Part shown: positions 58,857 through 64,000 of the stretch, in pieces | Position numbering within the stretch: the stretch's first letter is position 1 | How the letters are laid out: every line of letters starts with the position of its first letter | DNA from: Chryseomonas sp014190935 | GTDB lineage: Bacteria > Pseudomonadota > Gammaproteobacteria > Pseudomonadales > Pseudomonadaceae | Length of the DNA stretch: 64,000 nucleotides | Assembly: GCF_014190935.1 (NCBI RefSeq) | Contig: NZ_JACHVV010000002.1 | Location: forward strand, 992,001 to 1,056,000 | Direction of reading: 5' to 3' | The notes under the pieces: generated by a model | What the model saw: only the letters and a program-made list of their open reading frames with translations | Database searches by the model: none | What the model was told of the DNA's origin: nothing | Translations under genes and position numbers: made by a program

Positions 58857-61800
58857 ATGCCCAAGCACCTCACCTTGTCCCTTGGTCTGCTCGCCCTGCT
58901 GATCCATGCCGACGCGACCTGGGCCGCCGCTGCCGACGCCGCGCCGACCGCGGCCGCCGTCCAGGCGCTGGAAGCCCAGCTGAAGAAGACGCCCCAGGAT
59001 CCGGATGCCCTGGGCAAGCTGGGCAGTGCCCGCCTGGCGCAGCAGCGCTGGACCGATGCCGAGCAGCTGCTGACCCAGGCCGTGCAGAAAGGCGGCAAGA
59101 CCTGGCAGCCGGCGCTGGACGAGGCGCGCTACCACCACCTGCTGGAACGCGCCCACGCGGCCGAGAACAAGCGCGAGCTGGACCAGGCGCGGGATCTCAG
59201 CGTGGAAGCTATCCGCCTGAAGCCCGAAGCGGTCGAGGCGCAGCTGTTCCTCGCCGGCATCCAGAGCCAGAAGCGCCAATGGGAACTGGCCGAGGCCACC
59301 TACCGCCAGGTGCTGATGCGCGAGCCGGCCAACGTCGACGCCTACTATGGGCGCATCGCCGCGCTCAACGAGCTGGGCCGCACCGAAGAAGCCCTGCAAC
59401 TCACCAAGAATCTGCAGCCGAGCGCCAAGAACCCGGTCAAGGGCCTGGATCGCCTGCGCGCCGGCCAGGCCATGCAGGAAGCCGAAGCCGCCGAGGCGCG
59501 GGGCGACCTGCAGGGTGCCTCGCGCCTGCTGGAACAGGCACGCCAGGAGTCCCCGGAGGATCCCTGGCTACGCCTGGCCCAGGCCCGCCTGGAGGTCCGT
59601 CAGGGCCGGCCGCGCGCCGCCCGCGACCTGGTGGACAGCCTGGTCAAGGATGGCGCCCAGCGCCCCGAGGTGCTCTATGCGAGCGCCCTGCTGTCCAACG
59701 AGCTGGGTGAATACCCGCGCGCCATGCAGACCCTGATGCGCATTCCCCAGGCGCAGCGTTCGCCCGACATGAACGCCCTGGCCGCGCGCATCACCTTCAA
59801 CGAACAACTGGCCGAGACCGTGGCCCTGGCCAAGCAGGGTCGCCGCGAGGAAGCGCGCAGCCTGATGCAGCGCTTGGAAGCCCGCGCCGGTCGCAATCCG
59901 GATCTGATCGGCGACCTGGCCGAGGCCTTCGCCACCGCCGGCGATCCCGAGCACGGCCTGGCCCTGCTCAAGCCGATGATCACCGGCGATACCCGCCCGG
60001 CGCCCGCCATGCAGCTGCACTACGCCAGCATCCAGCTGCAGCTGAACCAGGACCAGACCGTGGGCAACGTCCTGCGCGACCTGCAGGGCGTGGTGCTCGA
60101 CAGCGGCGAGAAGCAGCAGTACGACGACCTCCTCGCCCGCTACCGCATCCGCCAGGCCGATCGCCTCACCGACCAGGGCAAGCTGGCCGCCGCCTACGAC
60201 ACCCTGGCCCCGGCGCTTAAGGCCCGTCCCGACGACAAGGCCGCCCAGGCCGCCCTGGCGCGCATGTACCTGGCCAGCGGCGACACCCAGAAGGCCCGCC
60301 AGCTCTATCGCGACGTGCTCAGCGACCAGCCGAAGGACGCCGAGCTCTATCTGGGCGCCGCCGAAATCGCCGCCAAGTCCCAGGACAGCGTCACCGCCCG
60401 CCAGTATCTGGACCAGGCGGTCAAGCTCGGCCAGAGCGATCCCCTGGTGCTGCGCCGCGCCGCCCTGCTCTACCGCGACATCGGCATGGCCGGCACTGCC
60501 ACCGGCCTGCTGGAACAGGTGGTGCAGGTGGAGCGCAAGGATCGCGAATCCGCGGCCCGCGCCGCCGGCGCCAGCGACAACCCCTTTGCCGCCCTGCCCG
60601 GGCAGACCCGCAGCGATGACGCCCTGGCCGCCGTTCCGGCCGCCGCGGGTGGCAACGCCGGCGGCGCCGACTACGCCTGGAGCGATCCGCTGCAGGCGCA
60701 GAAGGCCGCCAACAACCCCTTCAACGACCTGTCCGTGGTGCCCGCCCGCAGCCTGTCGAGCAGTCTGGCCACCGAGCAGATCCTCGGCCAGCTGCAGCGC
60801 GAGCGCAGCATCCGCATCACCCAGGGCCTCAGCGTACGCAGCTACGATCCCAGTGGCAGTTCGCGCCAGACTACCGTCAGCGCGCCGCTGGAGATCTCCT
60901 TTCCGGCCGGCGACCAGCGCCTGGCCGTGCGCGTCACCCCGACGCGGATCAACGACAGCAGCAGCGACGGCAGCCAGAAGGAAAACGGCGTGGCGGCGTC
61001 CATCGTCGTGGAAGACGCCGGGCGCGGACTCAAGGGCGACATCGGCGTCTCGCCGGTGGGCCTGAGATACAGTACCGTGGTTGGCGGCGCGACCCTGGAG
61101 CGCCCGCTGAGCAGCCTCAGCGAGAACCTGCTCTATGCCCTGAGCGTATCGCGCCGTTCGGTGACCGATTCCCTGGCGTCCTACGGCGGCATCCGCGATC
61201 CGCGTACCGGCCAGGAGTGGGGCGGCGTCACCGCCAACGGCGGCCTGGCGCGGCTGAGATACGACGACGGTCGCTACGGCTCCTACATCTATGGCGCGGC
61301 CCATCGCCTGACCGGCCACGACGTCAAGGACAACGACCGCTTCGAGATCGGCACCGGCGTCTACTACTACCTGCGCAATGGCCCGGACAGCCTGTTCACC
61401 GTGGGCCTCTCGGCCACCGCGATCGGCTACGACAACAACCAGAACCACCTGACCTACGGTCATGGCGGCTACTTCAGTCCGCAGCGCTACTTCGCCATCG
61501 GCGTGCCTCTGGTGTGGGCGCAGCGGGGCGATCTCTGGGCCTACCAGGTGCAGGGCATGCTGGGCGTGCAGACCATTCGCCAGGACGCCGCGGATCGCTA
61601 TCCGGACGACGCTGCCCTGCAGGCCGCCGCAGAAGCCGCCGGCGAAGGCCAGTACGGCAGCAAGAGCAAGACCGGCGTGGCCTACAGCCTCTCCGCCAAT
61701 GGCGAATACCGCCTCAGCGGGCAGTTCGCCCTGGGCGGTCGCCTGGGCCTGGACAATTCCCAGGACGAGCGCGACGTCAACGGCAACCTCTATCTGCGCT

Positions 61801-61874
61801 ACTTCTTCGAAGAGCAGGAAGGCCGACCGCAACTCTCGCGGCCGCAGCCCTACCGCTCGCGCAACGAGGAATAA
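58857..61874 (+). CDS. bcsC: BcsC-like cellulose-export TPR/porin protein (orphan)
   Basis: 1005 residues. Signal peptide (TLSLGLLALLIHADATWAA), about a dozen TPR units (25-560, e.g. DPDALGKLGSARLAQQRWTDAEQLLTQA), an Ala/Asn/Pro-rich linker (565-620) and a C-terminal BCSC_C beta-barrel (about 640-1005) with YGHGGYFSPQRYFAIGVPLVW and terminal LYLRYFFEEQEGRP. BcsC spans the periplasm and outer membrane and lets cellulose out. No bcsA or bcsB is adjacent, so either the synthase lies elsewhere or the protein serves another polysaccharide. ATG 58857 begins the signal peptide. It diverges from proA and ends at a strong terminator. Confidence 0.87.
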   Translation: MPKHLTLSLGLLALLIHADATWAAAADAAPTAAAVQALEAQLKKTPQDPDALGKLGSARLAQQRWTDAEQLLTQAVQKGGKTWQPALDEARYHHLLERAHAAENKRELDQARDLSVEAIRLKPEAVEAQLFLAGIQSQKRQWELAEATYRQVLMREPANVDAYYGRIAALNELGRTEEALQLTKNLQPSAKNPVKGLDRLRAGQAMQEAEAAEARGDLQGASRLLEQARQESPEDPWLRLAQARLEVRQGRPRAARDLVDSLVKDGAQRPEVLYASALLSNELGEYPRAMQTLMRIPQAQRSPDMNALAARITFNEQLAETVALAKQGRREEARSLMQRLEARAGRNPDLIGDLAEAFATAGDPEHGLALLKPMITGDTRPAPAMQLHYASIQLQLNQDQTVGNVLRDLQGVVLDSGEKQQYDDLLARYRIRQADRLTDQGKLAAAYDTLAPALKARPDDKAAQAALARMYLASGDTQKARQLYRDVLSDQPKDAELYLGAAEIAAKSQDSVTARQYLDQAVKLGQSDPLVLRRAALLYRDIGMAGTATGLLEQVVQVERKDRESAARAAGASDNPFAALPGQTRSDDALAAVPAAAGGNAGGADYAWSDPLQAQKAANNPFNDLSVVPARSLSSSLATEQILGQLQRERSIRITQGLSVRSYDPSGSSRQTTVSAPLEISFPAGDQRLAVRVTPTRINDSSSDGSQKENGVAASIVVEDAGRGLKGDIGVSPVGLRYSTVVGGATLERPLSSLSENLLYALSVSRRSVTDSLASYGGIRDPRTGQEWGGVTANGGLARLRYDDGRYGSYIYGAAHRLTGHDVKDNDRFEIGTGVYYYLRNGPDSLFTVGLSATAIGYDNNQNHLTYGHGGYFSPQRYFAIGVPLVWAQRGDLWAYQVQGMLGVQTIRQDAADRYPDDAALQAAAEAAGEGQYGSKSKTGVAYSLSANGEYRLSGQFALGGRLGLDNSQDERDVNGNLYLRYFFEEQEGRPQLSRPQPYRSRNEE

Positions 61875-61879
61875 GCAAG

Positions 61880-61904
61880 AGGCCCGCACCCGCGGGCCTT
61901 TTTT
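61880..61904 (+). terminator. Rho-independent terminator of the bcsC-like gene
   Basis: AGGCCCGC-ACCC-GCGGGCCT followed by T5 to T6, five bases past the stop codon. Confidence 0.93.
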
Positions 61905-62101
61905 CTTGGTCTGCGGATGTCGGCCAGTCACCCTCCCGCCTTTCGACAAACCCCGCCACAGTTATGGGTCTGGGAAATTCCCGAGCGCGATTTACAATCC
62001 CCCAGCCCCGAGGCGTTGCGTCTCGATCCGCGTCCTTGAGGCAACCAAGGCTTTCCCCATGGGTCTGAGGACGCAACCCCCAGCCCCCAGGAAGCCTTTC
62101 G

Positions 62102-63430
62102 ATGACGGAACTGCTAGACGGCCTGACCCAGTGGATCAACCAGCACCACCAGTGGCTGGGCGTGGCCATCTTCATCATCTCCTTTCTCGAGTGCCTGGCC
62201 CTGGCCGGGCTGGTGGTACCCGGCACGGTGATCCTGTTCGCCGTGGCCGTCGCCGCCGGCAATGGCGCGCTCAACCTCTTCGATACCCTGCTGCTGGGCT
62301 TTCTCGGCGGCATCCTTGGCGATGCAGTGTCCTATTTCATCGGTCGGCGCTTCCATGAAGGCATCCGCCGCCTGCCCGGACTGCGCAGCCATCCGGAATG
62401 GATCGGCTCGGCCGAGGGTTTCATCCACAGATACGGCATAGCCAGTCTGCTGGTGGGTCGCTTCATCGGTCCGCTGCGCCCGCTGCTGCCGCTGATCGCC
62501 GGCATGCTCGACATGCCCCTGGTCAAATTCGTCAGCGTCAGCCTGGTGGCCGCCGCGGGCTGGTCCATCGCCTATCTCGGCCCGGGCTGGGTGACCGGCG
62601 CGGCCTTCCGCCTGCCGCTGCCGGAGGGCTTCTGGCAACAGGCCGGCATCGTCTTCGGTGGCGCGGCGGTGCTGCTGACGGTGGTGGCCCATGGCGCCTG
62701 GCGCGAGCGCGCCGGCACCACCCTGATCAGCGGCGCCCTCTGCCTGGCCGGGCTGCTGGCCCTGCTGTTCGGCTGGCACCATCTGCGCGCCTTCGACGAA
62801 GGCCTGATGGCGCTGGTCCAGGAGCATCGCGAAGGCTGGCTCAACCTGGTCGCCGTGGTCATCACCCGCATGGGCGATTTCCGCACCCAGCTGATCCTCG
62901 CCGCCGTGCTGATCCTGGTACTGGCCGCCTACCGCCAGTGGCGCCCGCTGCTGTTCGCCCTGGGCACCACCCTGGGGACCGCCCTGGCCAACGGCCAGTT
63001 GAAGAATCTGCTGGCCCGCGCCCGCCCCGACGTGCTCGCCGAGCCGCTGACCACCTACAGCCTGCCCAGCGGCCACAGCTCGGCCTCCTTCGCCTTCTTC
63101 CTGACCCTGGGCATCCTTGTCGGCCGCCGCTATGGTCCGCGCGGGCGCCTCGCCTGGCTGGTGATCGCCGCGCTGCCGGCGATACTGATCGCCCTCAGCC
63201 GCGTCTACCTGGGCGTGCACTGGCCCACCGACATCCTCGCCGGTGCCCTGCTCGCCGGCGGTTTCTGCGGCCTGAGCCTGGCGCTGTTGCAGAAGACCGG
63301 TGGCAATCGCCTGGAGCCGATCCCGACGCGGACCTGGTGGGTGCTGCTGCCGCTGGTGGTGCTGGTGCTGGCCTTCGCCGCCGGCTGGGCCCTGCCAGAG
63401 GCCATCGAGCGCTATGCGCCCCGGCTGTAA
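62102..63430 (+). CDS. DedA-PAP2 fusion membrane phosphatase
   Basis: 442 residues. DedA (SNARE-associated) domain about 10-180 (LECLALAGLVVPGTVILFAVA, GRFIGPLRPLLPLIAGM) is fused to a PAP2 phosphatase domain with all three motifs: K301-x4-R306-A-R308-P309, P322-S-G-H325-S and S366-R...H373-x3-D377. DedA proteins flip undecaprenyl phosphate and PAP2 enzymes make it from the pyrophosphate, so the fusion could join both steps of lipid-carrier recycling; this is inference. A TACAAT near 61995 may be a -10 element, giving a leader of about 100 nt. Confidence 0.9.
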   Translation: MTELLDGLTQWINQHHQWLGVAIFIISFLECLALAGLVVPGTVILFAVAVAAGNGALNLFDTLLLGFLGGILGDAVSYFIGRRFHEGIRRLPGLRSHPEWIGSAEGFIHRYGIASLLVGRFIGPLRPLLPLIAGMLDMPLVKFVSVSLVAAAGWSIAYLGPGWVTGAAFRLPLPEGFWQQAGIVFGGAAVLLTVVAHGAWRERAGTTLISGALCLAGLLALLFGWHHLRAFDEGLMALVQEHREGWLNLVAVVITRMGDFRTQLILAAVLILVLAAYRQWRPLLFALGTTLGTALANGQLKNLLARARPDVLAEPLTTYSLPSGHSSASFAFFLTLGILVGRRYGPRGRLAWLVIAALPAILIALSRVYLGVHWPTDILAGALLAGGFCGLSLALLQKTGGNRLEPIPTRTWWVLLPLVVLVLAFAAGWALPEAIERYAPRL

Positions 63431-63531
63431 GGGCGTGGCGAACCAAAAAATCCGCTCAGGGTCCTGCAGTTCCGCGTCCCTTGTGGTCTGAACGCCTGGG
63501 ATTGCAGAAGTGGCCGGGGGAGGCACGATAG

Positions 63532-64000
63532 ATGGCAGCGCAGATTGCCGACTGGAACGAACTGGACTTTCTCGCCGGCGGCGGCGAGATGGGCGCCCGG
63601 TTGCGCACCCACGACTGGTCGGATTCGCCCCTGGGCCCGCCGTCGCAGTGGCCGCAATCGCTGCGCTCGGCACTGAGCATCTGCCTGAATTCCAGCTTTC
63701 CCACCGCCATCTACTGGGGCCCCGACCTGCTGCTGCTCTACAACGACGCCTGGGCACCGATTCCTGCGGAGCGGCACCCCTGGGCCCTCGGCCGTCCCGC
63801 CCAGGAGGTCTGGGAGGACATCTGGCCGGTGGTCGGACCGCAGTTCGGGCAGGTTCTGAGCAGCGGCCAGGGCTTTTCGGTGTTCGACCAGTTGCTGCCG
63901 ATGGTGCGCCAGGGTGTGGTCAGCGAGACCTACTGGAACTACAGCTTCACGCCGATTCGCGGTGAAGGCGGCGAGATCGCCGGGATCTTCAACCAGGGCC
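63532..64000 (+). CDS. PAS-domain sensor protein, N-terminal part (cut by window end)
   Basis: The first 156 codons are open to the window edge. WSDSPLGPPSQWPQSLRSAL, ICLNSSFPTAIYWGPDLLLLYNDAW and YWNYSFTPIRGEGGEIAGIFN are the signature of the PAS module at the start of large hybrid sensor histidine kinases in pseudomonads. Kinase or receiver parts would lie beyond 64000. ATG 63532 has GGGGGAGG upstream. No membrane segment is seen in this part, so it is probably cytoplasmic. Confidence 0.82.
   Translation, partial: MAAQIADWNELDFLAGGGEMGARLRTHDWSDSPLGPPSQWPQSLRSALSICLNSSFPTAIYWGPDLLLLYNDAWAPIPAERHPWALGRPAQEVWEDIWPVVGPQFGQVLSSGQGFSVFDQLLPMVRQGVVSETYWNYSFTPIRGEGGEIAGIFNQG

Noticed and set aside
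59568..61949. A 793-residue minus-strand frame opposite the bcsC-like gene
   Set aside because: No start signal and no domain; the plus strand shows signal peptide, TPRs and barrel.
61905..62101. Riboswitch in the DedA-PAP2 leader
   Set aside because: The leader has small GC-rich inverted segments, but I could match it to no known riboswitch core and see no terminator or sequestered ribosome site.

Overview
This is 64 kb of high-GC bacterial chromosome that reads as a Pseudomonas. The evidence is gene order. The block hemL - DUF1820 - miaB - ybeZ - ybeY - ybeX - lnt - leuS - lptE - holA - lytic transglycosylase - lipA - lipB - ybeD - dac - rlpA - mltB - rodA - mrdA - rlmH - rsfS - nadD - proA matches the order I know from P. 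aeruginosa (PA3977 to PA4007), and piuB-piuC-piuA followed by speC matches PA4513-PA4519. A member of the P. oryzihabitans/psychrotolerans side of the genus is a guess; the sequence does not prove a species. No tRNA, rRNA, CRISPR array, prophage or complete insertion sequence was seen.

Layout. 0.1-1.6 kb: AraC regulator and LysE-type exporter. 1.7-5.7 kb: an NtrC-type two-component pair, then a 186-bp miniature inverted-repeat element, then what looks like a complete sigma-54 enhancer/promoter (two tandem palindromes 21 bp apart, an IHF consensus site, a GG-N10-GC promoter) in front of an unknown exported protein with two copies of a PRGD domain. This is the best candidate for an undescribed regulated system. 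5.7-11.5 kb: aminotransferase, ZapE-like ATPase, ETHE1-type metallo-hydrolase, two KGG-repeat stress proteins, a YetF-type membrane protein and a YdcZ-type transporter. 11.5-17.1 kb: ferric-siderophore uptake locus piuA-piuC-piuB with Fur-box-like sequences. 17.1-18.5 kb: ornithine decarboxylase speC with a promoter and an intrinsic terminator inside its leader. 18.7-25.1 kb: EamA permease, a cluster of dispersed repeats, AMP nucleosidase and a heterodimeric MdlAB-type ABC exporter. 25.3-28.8 kb: thiD-thiE-hemL and a Sel1 protein. 29-30.6 kb: a LysR/RidA pair around a palindromic operator. 30.7-43.7 kb: housekeeping genes for tRNA modification, rRNA maturation, lipoprotein acylation, LPS export, replication and peptidoglycan turnover. 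These include a small arfA whose reading frame contains a 14-bp perfect hairpin. 43.7-47.4 kb: a second LysR with a TauE-type permease, and phosphoglucomutase. 47.4-58.6 kb: a long minus-strand cluster for lipoate, cell elongation, ribosome assembly, NAD and proline synthesis. 58.8-64 kb: an orphan BcsC-like cellulose porin, a DedA-PAP2 fusion and the start of a PAS sensor protein cut by the window edge.

How the parts work together. rodA, mrdA, dac, mltB and rlpA form the rod-shape wall module; lnt, lptE and lipoprotein genes serve the envelope; lipB and lipA make the lipoyl cofactor; rsfS, rlmH, ybeY and ybeZ act on ribosomes, and arfA rescues stalled ones. Accessory pieces (the LysR/RidA pair, the KGG genes, the orphan bcsC, repeat clusters) sit between conserved blocks. 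Starts were chosen from Shine-Dalgarno sequence, family alignment from memory and overlap with neighbours; no database search was possible.
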